Of a stretch of DNA of 64,000 bases, positions 44,533 to 52,140 are shown in pieces. The translations under genes were made by a program, and so were the position numbers. Numbering within the stretch: the first letter of the stretch is position 1; each line of letters opens with the position of its first letter. The stretch spans positions 248,001-312,000 of the forward strand of contig NZ_JAGHKO010000002.1 of the NCBI RefSeq assembly GCF_017742245.1. Direction: 5' to 3'. This DNA is from Niastella soli (GTDB lineage Bacteria; Bacteroidota; Bacteroidia; Chitinophagales; Chitinophagaceae). Under the pieces are notes generated by a model. That model was not told the origin of the DNA. It did not search any database and was given only the letters and a program-made list of their open reading frames with translations.

Positions 44533-44799
44533 ACGGGAAACGTGAAACGTGAAAGCCACGTCGCGGCAGACGGCAATGGGCAATGGGCTGTATCCTACTT
44601 TAAGTAAAGTATTTCCAAATCATGCGCTCCATATTGGGGCCTCAATGGGGCTTCTTTTGGTTTTCCGGGGCCGAGAAGGAAATGAGATGGAATTGAGGTA
44701 CCATTAAGGTAGAAATTGGGTTGGGCTTACCTACCCCAACATCAAAAGCTATTTCTTAAAGGAGAGGTCGAGCGGGAAAGGCGGTGGAGTTGTAGGGTA
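44533..44799. other. Intergenic start: ACGTGAA and GGCAATG repeats
   Basis: Directly after the subtilase stop lie 'AAACGTGAAACGTGAAAG' and 'GGCAATGGGCAATGGGC' heptamers. Further right an imperfect hairpin (GTTGGG...CCCAAC, 44722-44742) may end the subtilase transcript. Confidence 0.5.
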
Positions 44800-44911
44800 G
44801 TTGTCTGGAAGTTGTCTGGAAGTTGTCTGGAAGTTGTCTGGAAGTGGTCATACGGACTAGAGTCCCTAGAGTATCCTTAGAGTATCCTTAGAGTATCCTT
44901 AGAGCACCCTA
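44800..44911. repeat. Two adjacent 11-bp-period minisatellites
   Basis: Four copies of GTTGTCTGGAA (44800-44843) are followed after 14 bases by about four to five copies of AGAGTATCCTT (44857-44911, the outer copies degenerate). The two units differ in sequence but share the 11-bp period, close to one DNA turn. Confidence 0.8.
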
Positions 44912-45090
44912 AGACAATACCCCGGCCATTAAGCTACCATTCCCTTACTACTTTCCCACCACTATGCAACCACCCATCAACTGTTTTCAGCAAGAAAGCG
45001 CCCAACTTTCATTCCCTTGGAATTTGATTTGATCCTTTGTCAACTCTATTACCCCTGTCACTCAATCAACTTCAGTATTGTAGGTACATG

Positions 45091-45118
45091 AAAAAAACCC
45101 GCCAGGAAACTGGCGGGT
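45091..45118 (-). terminator. rpsG terminator
   Basis: The perfect stem ACCCGCCAG-gaaa-CTGGCGGGT has a GNRA-like tetraloop region. On the minus strand it is followed by TTTTTT. Confidence 0.9.
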
Positions 45119-45146
45119 ATATATGGTAAGATATACTATACGTAAG

Positions 45147-45614
45147 TTATACGCGGAAGTGAGCGAAAGCCTTGTTGGCTTCAGCCATACGGTGAGTATC
45201 TTCTTTCTTTTTGAAAGCACCACCCTCACCTTTGCTGGCAGCAACGATCTCGTTAGCCAGTTTTTCAGCCATGCTACGACCGTTTCTTTCGCGGCTATAG
45301 CGGATCAGCCATTTCATGCTAAGAGAAACTTTTCTATCAACACGAACTTCAGCTGGGATCTGGAAAGTGGCACCACCAATTCTACGGCTGCGTACTTCTA
45401 CGGCAGGCGTAACGTTGCTGAGCGCTTTTTTCCAAACTTCATACCCATTTTCACCAGTTGTTTTTGCAACACGGTCCAATGCAGTATAGAATATATTGAA
45501 AGCAGTATTTTTCTTTCCTTCCCACATGAGGTTGTTGATAAAACGAGTTACCATCAAATCATTGTACCTGGCATCAGGTGCTAAGGGAATTTTTTTGACT
45601 TTTGTCTTCCTCAT
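45147..45614 (-). CDS. rpsG: 30S ribosomal protein S7
   Basis: The 155-residue protein begins '[19 protein letters not shown]' and contains '[20 protein letters not shown]', '[20 protein letters not shown]' and '[19 protein letters not shown]', all conserved. It starts 30S head assembly and contacts the E site. It is co-transcribed with rpsL (27-base gap). A strong terminator follows, so fusA is not part of this transcript. Confidence 0.98.
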   Translation of the reverse strand: MRKTKVKKIPLAPDARYNDLMVTRFINNLMWEGKKNTAFNIFYTALDRVAKTTGENGYEVWKKALSNVTPAVEVRSRRIGGATFQIPAEVRVDRKVSLSMKWLIRYSRERNGRSMAEKLANEIVAASKGEGGAFKKKEDTHRMAEANKAFAHFRV

Positions 45615-45641
45615 TTATAAAAATTTGTAGAGCTGTCTAAA

Positions 45642-46022
45642 TTATTTTTTAGCCTTTTCCTTTTTAGTACCGTATTTAGAACGGCTTTGTTTACGGTCTT
45701 TAACACCGGCAGTATCCAGGCTACCGCGTACGATATGGTAACGTACACCTGGTAAATCCTTCACACGACCACCGCGCACAAGCACGATTGAGTGCTCCTG
45801 CAGGTTGTGACCTTCACCTGGGATGTAGGCGATAACTTCCACTTTATTTGTCAAACGTACTTTAGCCACTTTGCGTAATGCTGAGTTTGGCTTCTTAGGA
45901 GTGGTTGTATAAACACGGGTGCACACACCACGACGGAAAGGACAGGAGTCTAAAGCTCTTGACTTACTTTTAGCCTTAATGATTTCTCTTCCTTTTCTTA
46001 CCAATTGTTGTATAGTAGGCAT
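45642..46022 (-). CDS. rpsL: 30S ribosomal protein S12
   Basis: The 126-residue decoding-centre protein contains '[19 protein letters not shown]', whose Lys corresponds to E. coli Lys42/43 where streptomycin-resistance changes occur. '[20 protein letters not shown]' and '[19 protein letters not shown]' complete the signature. The Lys is the wild-type sensitive residue. It is the first gene of a two-gene rpsL-rpsG operon. Confidence 0.98.
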   Translation of the reverse strand: MPTIQQLVRKGREIIKAKSKSRALDSCPFRRGVCTRVYTTTPKKPNSALRKVAKVRLTNKVEVIAYIPGEGHNLQEHSIVLVRGGRVKDLPGVRYHIVRGSLDTAGVKDRKQSRSKYGTKKEKAKK

Positions 46023-46047
46023 TCTGAACCTTTTGATTTTGGGACGG

Positions 46048-46055
46048 CAAAGGTA
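46048..46055 (-). promoter_or_regulatory. rpsL -7 promoter element TACCTTTG
   Basis: It is an exact TAnnTTTG match followed by C, 25 bases before the rpsL ATG. Confidence 0.6.
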
Positions 46056-46183
46056 AGCGGATAAATATTATAACCAAAAAAAACGTCCCCATTTTTCAGG
46101 AACAATTCCGCTTATGTGCCAAATCTGTGCAAAATAAGTTGAAAAACAGCAATTTTACCTCGTAAAACACCTAAAAAAACATA

Positions 46184-46210
46184 AAAACAGACCCTTTTCG
46201 GGTCTGTTTT
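46184..46210 (-). terminator. Terminator after the aminotransferase gene
   Basis: The arms AAAACAGACCC and GGGTCTGTTTT have a TTTTC loop. On the minus strand it is followed by TTATG and then T-rich sequence, 36 bases after the stop. Confidence 0.8.
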
Positions 46211-46246
46211 CTTTCTCGAAATCGAAATAAATCTTGAGGGCACGTC

Positions 46247-47311
46247 CTATATTTTGAACATCCAGCCATTGGTATCGGTTGCCCGGCCTTCCCGGATATC
46301 ATCCAGGCGGCTTTTAATTTCGGGGGTAACCGTCCATTTGGTGGTATCGAACGACATTACAAAGTCTTTATACCGCAATTCGCGGATCAGGGAAACCGTG
46401 GCAGCAGTACCAGTGCCAAACACCTCACGCAGTTCACCGGCGTTGTACGCCTCCATGAGCATATCTACCGAAATGGGTTGTTCTTCTACCTTCAGCCCCA
46501 TTTCTTCCAGAATGGTCATTACGCTGTCGCGGGTAACCCCGGCCAGAATGGTCCCGGAACTCAGATCGGGCGTATATGCCTTATTTCCAATAACAAAGAA
46601 TACGTTCATGGTACCTATTTCCTGTACATATTTGTGCTCATAAACGTCGGTCCATAAAACCTGGTCGTAGCCCTTTTTCTTAGCCTGGGCGGTAACATAC
46701 ATGGAAGAACCATAGTTACCTGCAGCTTTGGCCTGTCCTACCCCACCCGGAGCGGCGCGGGTATATTTCTCTTCTACATATATACGCATGGGCGCGCTGT
46801 AATAAGGCCCCGTTGGCGCCAGAATGATCATGAACTTATATGTTTCTGAAGGCCGTACCCCGATCATTTCATCGGAAGAGAACATGAACGGACGAATGTA
46901 CAGCGAGTGGTCGTGCAGCGCCGGGATCCAGTTCTTATCCAGTTCTACCAGCTTGCGCATGCCTTCAATAAAAATATCTTCAGGAACCTCGGGCATCTCC
47001 ATTCGTGATGCAGAAAAATTGAAGCGTTTATAGTTGTCATAAGGTCTGAAAATGAATGCATCTCCGGCTTCATTCTTATAAGCCTTAATGCCTTCGAATA
47101 TCGCCTGGCCATAATGAATGGCCGCCAGGGATGGACTCATCACCAACGGCTGATATGGCTTGATCTCCACATTTTTCCACTCACCGTTTTCAAAATCCGC
47201 CTCCAACATGTGGTCGGTAAAGGTTCTGCCAAAAGGAATATTTTCGAGCGTAACTCCCGGCAGGCGACTATGCCCAATTTTTGTAACCGGGATATTATAA
47301 GCTTCTACCAT
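46247..47311 (-). CDS. ilvE: Branched-chain amino acid aminotransferase
   Basis: This 354-residue fold-type IV PLP enzyme interconverts Leu/Ile/Val and their 2-oxo acids with glutamate as amino donor. ATG 47311 gives the usual 'MVEAYNIPVTKIG' start; a further 10 codons upstream are open but not conserved-looking. The PLP lysine is in 'GGVGQAKAAGNYGSSM', and 'VQEIGTMNVFFV' and 'SGTILAGVTRDSVM' match the longer (~350-residue) BCAT class. The motif 'FGTGTAATVSLI' binds the cofactor phosphate. It is a single gene divergent from the gene at 47441. Confidence 0.93.
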   Translation of the reverse strand: MVEAYNIPVTKIGHSRLPGVTLENIPFGRTFTDHMLEADFENGEWKNVEIKPYQPLVMSPSLAAIHYGQAIFEGIKAYKNEAGDAFIFRPYDNYKRFNFSASRMEMPEVPEDIFIEGMRKLVELDKNWIPALHDHSLYIRPFMFSSDEMIGVRPSETYKFMIILAPTGPYYSAPMRIYVEEKYTRAAPGGVGQAKAAGNYGSSMYVTAQAKKKGYDQVLWTDVYEHKYVQEIGTMNVFFVIGNKAYTPDLSSGTILAGVTRDSVMTILEEMGLKVEEQPISVDMLMEAYNAGELREVFGTGTAATVSLIRELRYKDFVMSFDTTKWTVTPEIKSRLDDIREGRATDTNGWMFKI

Positions 47312-47440
47312 AATCAGTATTTTTGAGCCGCAAATAAACAAATAAAGTTTGTGGCTGTCAAATAAATTACTAACAATCGTTCGTTAAATCTACCAAATCG
47401 ATAGACAGCTATTTCTTTGATTTAGAACACTTTTTAAAAA

Positions 47441-48079
47441 ATGAGCTTAACTAATATACATTTACCTGGATTTGTAATTGCCGATCTGTATCGCAACTCA
47501 CTGATGCAGCCTTCGGCGGCCGACTTTGGTACCGTGCCACAGGCCATGCCGGAAGCCCCCCTGCCCCAGCGGGAAACAAAACCGGAAACACCTTCTCAAC
47601 CTGTTGGCAAGGAAGAAGAGAAGTCCATACCGGTAGCAGAACCCTTAACTGCTGCCAAACCGGTGCATACAGCAGAGCCAGTTGTTTATAAAACCTTGGG
47701 AAACAATAAGCAACAGATCACTGTTGTGGTAAATTGTACCAACGATGTGTATGTTCCGGAAGCCGATCTGGCCTTCCTGACCAAAATGCTGGGGGCCTGT
47801 AAACTGAATATGGCCGATGTGGCCATAGTGAACCACGCCACTGCGCCCGTCGCCATTGAGAAATTGAAAGCCCAGCTACAACCTAAATCTTTGTTATTGT
47901 TTGGGGTAGAACCGGGTGATATTCAATTGCCTATTAATTTTCCGCCCTTTAAAGAACAACCTTACGCCGGTACCACTTATTTGTACACGCCCGCGCTCAG
48001 CTTGCTGAACCAGGAAACGGAAGAGGCGAAGTTGTTGAAGCGGAAACTATGGGATTGTTTAAAACGCATGTTTCTTTAA
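47441..48079 (+). CDS. Uncharacterised protein, possibly HolD (DNA polymerase III psi)-like
   Basis: The 212-residue protein has two parts. Residues ~30-90 are a Pro/Glu/Ala-rich, probably disordered linker. Residues ~90-212 form a compact alpha/beta domain with 'ITVVVNCTNDVYVPEADLAF', 'KSLLLFGVEPGDIQLPINFP', and an end 'LYTPALSLLNQETEEAKLLK' followed by 'RKLWDCLKRMF'. The closing pattern (small beta domain, 'aPaL..L', then Lys/Leu-Trp helix) recalls the psi subunit of gammaproteobacterial DNA polymerase III, as does the length of the domain. That is pattern inference only. No signal peptide is seen. Confidence 0.35.
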   Translation: MSLTNIHLPGFVIADLYRNSLMQPSAADFGTVPQAMPEAPLPQRETKPETPSQPVGKEEEKSIPVAEPLTAAKPVHTAEPVVYKTLGNNKQQITVVVNCTNDVYVPEADLAFLTKMLGACKLNMADVAIVNHATAPVAIEKLKAQLQPKSLLLFGVEPGDIQLPINFPPFKEQPYAGTTYLYTPALSLLNQETEEAKLLKRKLWDCLKRMFL

Positions 48080-48112
48080 ATAAAGGGCAATAGCCATTTT
48101 AATGTTTAAAGT

Positions 48113-48136
48113 TTATTAGGTTCGTAGGTTCTTGAG
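48113..48136. repeat. 24-bp dispersed repeat, copy 2
   Basis: The copy reads TTATTAGGTTCGTAGGTTCT and four more bases, 22 of 24 positions identical to 7973-7996, same orientation. Confidence 0.7.
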
Positions 48137-48223
48137 TTTTAAGTCTCAAAACATAATAACCCAATAATTTAAGACTTTAACCCTAAATACCCCCAGTTAG
48201 CCGTAAACAACTAACTATTCACA

Positions 48224-48814
48224 ATGAAACTAATTTTCGCTACCAATAACCAGCATAAGGTAAACGAGATCCAGGCGGCCATTGGCCAGCACCTGGAAGT
48301 GATCCCTTTAAACCAGGCTGGTATAGATATTGACATTCCTGAACCACACGATACCCTGGAAGCAAACGCTTCCGAAAAATCGCACACCATACACCAGTTG
48401 ACGGGGATGAGCTGTTTCAGTGAAGACACCGGTCTGGAAGTGGAAGCCCTGAATGGCGAACCTGGCGTAAAAAGCGCCCGCTATGCCGGGGAAGACAAAG
48501 CTTTTGAAAAGAACATTGAAAAGCTGATGACCAAACTGGGTAATGCGGAAAACCGCCGGGCCCGGTTCCGCACGGTGATCTCGCTTATTTGGGAAGGTAA
48601 AGAATGGCTTTTTGAAGGCATTTGTGAAGGCGAGATCACGCAGGAACAATCCGGAGCAGGAGGATTTGGTTACGATCCGGTTTTTAAACCTATCGGGAGC
48701 GACCGTACATTTGCCGAAATGAGCATGGCAGAAAAAAATGAGTACAGCCATCGCAAAAAAGCGGCTGAGAAACTTGTATTATTTTTGCAAAATCATGTAA
48801 TTACAACACGATAG
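48224..48814 (+). CDS. rdgB: XTP/dITP diphosphohydrolase (RdgB/HAM1)
   Basis: The 196-residue pyrophosphatase removes ITP/dITP/XTP from the nucleotide pool. The start 'LIFATNNQHKVNEIQAAIG' holds the phosphate-binding SxNxxK-type loop (here TNNQHK). 'CFSEDTGLEVEALNGEPGV' carries the catalytic Asp, 'GAGGFGYDPVFKPIG' the base-recognition loop, and 'MSMAEKNEYSHRKKAAEKL' the final signature. It is followed 18 bases later by the sigma factor gene, possibly in one transcript. Confidence 0.95.
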   Translation: MKLIFATNNQHKVNEIQAAIGQHLEVIPLNQAGIDIDIPEPHDTLEANASEKSHTIHQLTGMSCFSEDTGLEVEALNGEPGVKSARYAGEDKAFEKNIEKLMTKLGNAENRRARFRTVISLIWEGKEWLFEGICEGEITQEQSGAGGFGYDPVFKPIGSDRTFAEMSMAEKNEYSHRKKAAEKLVLFLQNHVITTR

Positions 48815-48832
48815 GACTAATTTTAATATTTT

Positions 48833-49411
48833 TTGGAGCAAAAAAGCAACTATACCATATCTGAATCCGACTTAATAAGAGGATGCATTGCAGGAGACCG
48901 ACGTTTGCAGGAAGAACTGTACCTACGTTTTTCTCCCAAAATGTACGCGGTTTGTTTGCGATATGCCAGCAATGTAGAAGACGCGCAGGATCTGCTGCAG
49001 GAAGGTTTTATTAAGGTTTACAGGAACTTACAACATTTCAGGGCAGAAGGCTCCTTTGAAGGCTGGATCAGAAGGGTATTTGTAAATACGTCCATTGAAC
49101 ATTTTCGTAAAAAATCGACCAAACTGGCGATGGTTACTGAAAAAGAGGAAGGGACGATTGAGAATACCGACATTTCGGCTCTTGAAAACCTGGCAGAAAA
49201 AGACATCATAAAAATTGTTCAGGAATTATCTCCCGGCTACAGAGCGGTTTTCAACCTGTATGTAGTAGAGGGGTATTCACATAAAGAAATTGGTGATATG
49301 ATGGGGATCAGCGAAGGAACCAGCAAATCACAATTGGCGCGAGCCAAATCTGTTTTACAAAAAAAGGTAGCTCAATATTTGAGCGATACGCAAAAATCCT
49401 ATACCAGATAA
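48833..49411 (+). CDS. ECF-type RNA polymerase sigma factor
   Basis: The 192-residue sigma-70 family protein has sigma2 ('YAVCLRYASNVEDAQDLLQE', 'GSFEGWIRRVFVNTSIEHFR') and sigma4 ('GYRAVFNLYVVEGYSHKEIG', 'GISEGTSKSQLARAKSVLQ'), with no sigma3, as in the ECF group. The best start is TTG at 48833 (EQKSNYTISES...). A TAA lies three codons upstream and no ATG occurs in frame before the sigma2 domain. The next gene, 8 bases later, encodes a membrane protein expected to be its anti-sigma factor. Together they should respond to an envelope signal, which is not identifiable here. Confidence 0.92.
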   Translation: MEQKSNYTISESDLIRGCIAGDRRLQEELYLRFSPKMYAVCLRYASNVEDAQDLLQEGFIKVYRNLQHFRAEGSFEGWIRRVFVNTSIEHFRKKSTKLAMVTEKEEGTIENTDISALENLAEKDIIKIVQELSPGYRAVFNLYVVEGYSHKEIGDMMGISEGTSKSQLARAKSVLQKKVAQYLSDTQKSYTR

Positions 49412-49419
49412 CCCCAACC

Positions 49420-50469
49420 ATGGCAATGATTATTAAACATATATTGAATAATCTGGAAGTACAGCCTCCACCAGGTGTATGGCCCGAAATTGCGGCCAGG
49501 CTGAATGCTGAATTTGACGCGGGTGAAACTCCGGTTGTTCAAAAGATGTTTGATCTATCAGTTACCCCACCTGCGGGTATGTGGTCGAATATTGCCTCAG
49601 AACTGGATAGTGAGCGCAAAACAGACGAAATACTGGCCGGCAAAAAAATGAATCAATTGTCAGTAGCGCCGCCCGCTACTGTATGGGAAAAGATAGCCGC
49701 CTATTTATCAGCAGAACAACATGCTGCCAAAAAAGAAGGCCGCGTTATTGCCCTGCATTCTTCCCGCAAAGCTATAATAGCTGCCGCAGCCATGGTATTA
49801 TTGACCGTTGGCGCCTGGTACTTGCTGGATAGAGCCAATACTAGCGACAGGCCAGAAGTGGCCGGCAAATCCGCCAATCCCGCTACCAACAAACGTTCAA
49901 CTTCACCAGGCAGAACACGTGCTTCCGATATGGAAATTGGAGAGCGGTCTGTTGACCGGGTTACGCCAAAACCCATTGCAGCTTTAACGGCTTCTACTGA
50001 TGCTAATATGATCAACAACCGCTTTGCTAACCGCCATGGCGCCCGTCGTACTGCTTACGACTATCAGCCCATTGCTACCAGCTATGCAGGTACAGATGAG
50101 ATGCCGGCTGTTAATTTTACCAATGCCAACTCTCCTGATGTAGAGGCGCCGCTTATTCGCGACGCAAAGGGTCAGGTTATCCTCGATAAAAAACTGGTCA
50201 CTTCTCCTGATAATTGTTATATCAATGTCACCAGTCCCAATGGCGAGCAAACCCGTATTTCTTCCAAATTCCTGCACATCATCAGCACCCTGAACCAGGA
50301 AGCTGAACCTCAGGATTATTTTGATTTCATGATGCAGGAGAACAGCTTGTGGAAGGTACGTTTCAGCGAATGGAAAGAAAAATTCATGAACCAGGCTTCC
50401 TTTGTTCCAACAGCCAACAGCTTTACCGACATCCTGGAACTGAAAGACCTGTTAATGGAGAATGAATAA
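49420..50469 (+). CDS. Probable anti-sigma factor with three PPxxxW repeats
   Basis: The 349-residue single-pass membrane protein has three N-terminal repeats of PPxxxWxxIxxxL: 'PPPGVWPEIAARL' (~15), 'PPAGMWSNIASEL' (~45) and 'PPATVWEKIAAYL' (~80). A membrane helix 'AIIAAAAMVLLTVGAWYLL' follows near residues 112-130. The C-terminal ~215 residues lie outside the cytoplasm and include 'QTRISSKFLHIISTLNQ' and acidic segments. Position 8 bases after the ECF sigma gene suggests that the repeats bind the sigma factor (inference). The classical zinc-binding HxxxCxxC motif of ZAS anti-sigma factors is absent. Confidence 0.65.
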   Translation: MAMIIKHILNNLEVQPPPGVWPEIAARLNAEFDAGETPVVQKMFDLSVTPPAGMWSNIASELDSERKTDEILAGKKMNQLSVAPPATVWEKIAAYLSAEQHAAKKEGRVIALHSSRKAIIAAAAMVLLTVGAWYLLDRANTSDRPEVAGKSANPATNKRSTSPGRTRASDMEIGERSVDRVTPKPIAALTASTDANMINNRFANRHGARRTAYDYQPIATSYAGTDEMPAVNFTNANSPDVEAPLIRDAKGQVILDKKLVTSPDNCYINVTSPNGEQTRISSKFLHIISTLNQEAEPQDYFDFMMQENSLWKVRFSEWKEKFMNQASFVPTANSFTDILELKDLLMENE

Positions 50470-50493
50470 GAAAGGTTATTAATTTCATACAGC

Positions 50494-50925
50494 ATGGCCA
50501 GAATTAAAGTAGAACTCCCTCAACATTTTGCATTCTCTACTACTATTCCTGTTCGCATTACCGATCTCAATTATGGCAATCATGTTGGCAATGACACCAT
50601 TCTGTCTATGATACATGAGGTTCGGGTGCAATACCTGAAATATTTAGGCTATGGTGAATTAACACTGGCCGGAGTTGGCGTCATCATGAGCGATGTAGCT
50701 ATTGAGTTCAAAAGCGAACTGTTCTATGGCGATGAAGTGATAGCGTCCATTGCAGCAGGCGATCTTACCAAAGTATCTTTCGATCTGTACTATAAACTGG
50801 AAAAACGCAGCGGCGATTCTACACAACTGGTAGCAGTAGCTAAAACCGGCATGGTTTGTTATGATTACGCGAAGAAGAAAGTAGCAGCTATTCCTTTAGA
50901 AGTTGTTGACAAATTAAAAGGGTAA
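50494..50925 (+). CDS. Acyl-CoA thioesterase, 4-hydroxybenzoyl-CoA thioesterase-like hotdog
   Basis: The 143-residue hotdog protein of the YbgC/4HBT kind has '[20 protein letters not shown]' as the active-site helix entry (Asp/Asn-Tyr-Gly pattern) and '[19 protein letters not shown]' as the central strand. It should hydrolyse a cytoplasmic acyl-CoA of unknown chain length. It lies 24 bases after the anti-sigma gene on the same strand and may be part of the same transcript. A repeat-dense region follows its stop. Confidence 0.82.
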   Translation: MARIKVELPQHFAFSTTIPVRITDLNYGNHVGNDTILSMIHEVRVQYLKYLGYGELTLAGVGVIMSDVAIEFKSELFYGDEVIASIAAGDLTKVSFDLYYKLEKRSGDSTQLVAVAKTGMVCYDYAKKKVAAIPLEVVDKLKG

Positions 50926-50938
50926 ACAGCTGACGCCC

Positions 50939-51165
50939 GGCAATGGGCAGACGGCAGAAGGCAGACGGCAGACGGCAAACGGCAGAAGGCAGAAGGCAGA
51001 CGGCAGACGGCAGAAGGCAGACGGCAGACGGCAGACGGCAGAAGGCAGACGGCAGACGGCAAACGGCAGAAGGCAGACGGCAGACGGCAGACATGAAAGG
51101 CAATGGGCAATAGGCAATGGGCAATAGGCAATGGGCAATGGGGCAAACCGCAAACGTGAAAGGGT
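50939..51165. repeat. GGCAGAC/GGCAGAA and GGCAATG heptamer array
   Basis: From 50946 about twenty 7-base units GGCAGAC, GGCAGAA or GGCAAAC run head to tail to ~51090, then GGCAATG/GGCAATA units to ~51140 and 'GCAAACGTGAAAGG' to ~51165. The repeat keeps all three minus-strand frames open, which creates spurious 'LPSAVCR' ORFs. Confidence 0.85.
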
Positions 51166-51177
51166 TCCCGAAATTTG

Positions 51178-51338
51178 TGCCTTCCTCCTACTTCTTACCT
51201 CCTACTTCTTACCTCCTACTTCTTACCTCCTACTTCTTACCTCCTACTTCTTACTTCTTTCCCTTTATCAATCCTATCAACTATATCAACCCTATCAACT
51301 TGTTAACCTGTCAACTTGTTAACCTGTCAACCTATCAA
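51178..51338. repeat. TCCTACT/TCTTACC repeats, then TCAAC repeats
   Basis: Five 14-base copies of CCTCCTACTTCTTA lie at 51183-51257. Then 'TATCAACTATATCAACC' and 8-base units GTCAACTT/GTTAACCT (51295-51338) run into the aroE stop region. Confidence 0.75.
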
Positions 51339-52069
51339 CCATTCCAAATCCTCCAGCTTTCCTCAGCCTGAATAATAAGCATATCATGTCCATTCTTGAT
51401 AGCAGCGCCCTGTGCTTCTCCTTTTTGCAGGAATAATGTTTTATCGGGATTATACACCAGGTCGAATAAATAGTGCTTTGGAGTAAGCGCCTGGTATGGT
51501 AAAGGCGGGCATTCATTGATATTGGGATACATGCCCAGCGGACTGGTATTGATGATGACCTCATGCTCTTTGATCACCGCTTCATCTACCTGTTGGTAAG
51601 AAAGCTGACGGGCAGTGCCCGGAGTGCGGGACACTTCGTAAAAAGCAATGCCCAGCTTGTTCAATACATAATGTACGGCCTTGGCAGCGCCACCGGTGCC
51701 CAGCACCAGTGCTTTTTTATGATGGGGTTGCAGTAATGGTCTCAATGATTCTTCAAAACCCACCACATCGGTATTATGGCCTGTTAACTCACCATTCTCT
51801 ATTCTGATGCAATTACAGGCGCCGATGGTTTTTACCACCTCGCTTTGTGCATGCAGAAAAGGAATTACCTTCTCTTTGTAAGGAATGGTAACATTCAGCC
51901 CATGCAAATCGGCATGTTGCTTTATAAGCGCAGCAAATTCATCAATAGATGCCAGCGGGAAATTATCATACACGCAACCGGCGATCCCTTCCCGCTGGAA
52001 CTTTTCAGTAAAATATTTCTGAGAAAATGAATGGCTTAACGGATAGCCAATCAAGCCATACCTTTTCAT
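51335..52069 (-). CDS. aroE: Shikimate dehydrogenase
   Basis: The 244-residue enzyme reduces 3-dehydroshikimate with NADPH in aromatic amino acid synthesis. 'LIGYPLSHSFSQKYFTEKF' holds the shikimate-binding Ser pair, 'HGLNVTIPYKEKVIPFL' the catalytic Lys, 'LTGHNTDVVGFEESL' the catalytic Asp, and 'KALVLGTGGAAKAVHYVLN' the nucleotide loop. At 244 residues it is slightly shorter than the E. coli enzyme (272). The end overlaps short repeats. The upstream ComA-like gene is 70 bases away on the same strand. Confidence 0.95.
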   Translation of the reverse strand: MKRYGLIGYPLSHSFSQKYFTEKFQREGIAGCVYDNFPLASIDEFAALIKQHADLHGLNVTIPYKEKVIPFLHAQSEVVKTIGACNCIRIENGELTGHNTDVVGFEESLRPLLQPHHKKALVLGTGGAAKAVHYVLNKLGIAFYEVSRTPGTARQLSYQQVDEAVIKEHEVIINTSPLGMYPNINECPPLPYQALTPKHYLFDLVYNPDKTLFLQKGEAQGAAIKNGHDMLIIQAEESWRIWNG

Positions 52070-52106
52070 GAGAATGTTTGTTTTAATTGATGGACAGCCC
52101 CTCTCA

Positions 52107-52140
52107 ACATGTTAACCTGTTAACTGGTCAACTCACCAAC
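52107..52140. repeat. GTTAACCT/GTCAACTC repeats between aroE and the ComA-like gene
   Basis: 'ATGTTAACCTGTTAACTGG' and 'TCAACTCACCAACTA' repeat the 8-base theme seen at 51295-51338. Confidence 0.5.

Noticed and set aside
50865-51153. Three overlapping minus-strand ORFs of 78-93 codons
   Set aside because: They consist of the heptamer GGCAGAC array read in each frame; all give repetitive Leu-Pro-Ser-Ala-Val-Cys strings with no start context.
50939-51257. CRISPR-like repeat array
   Set aside because: Units are 7-14 bases and contiguous, with no unique spacers and no cas genes nearby.
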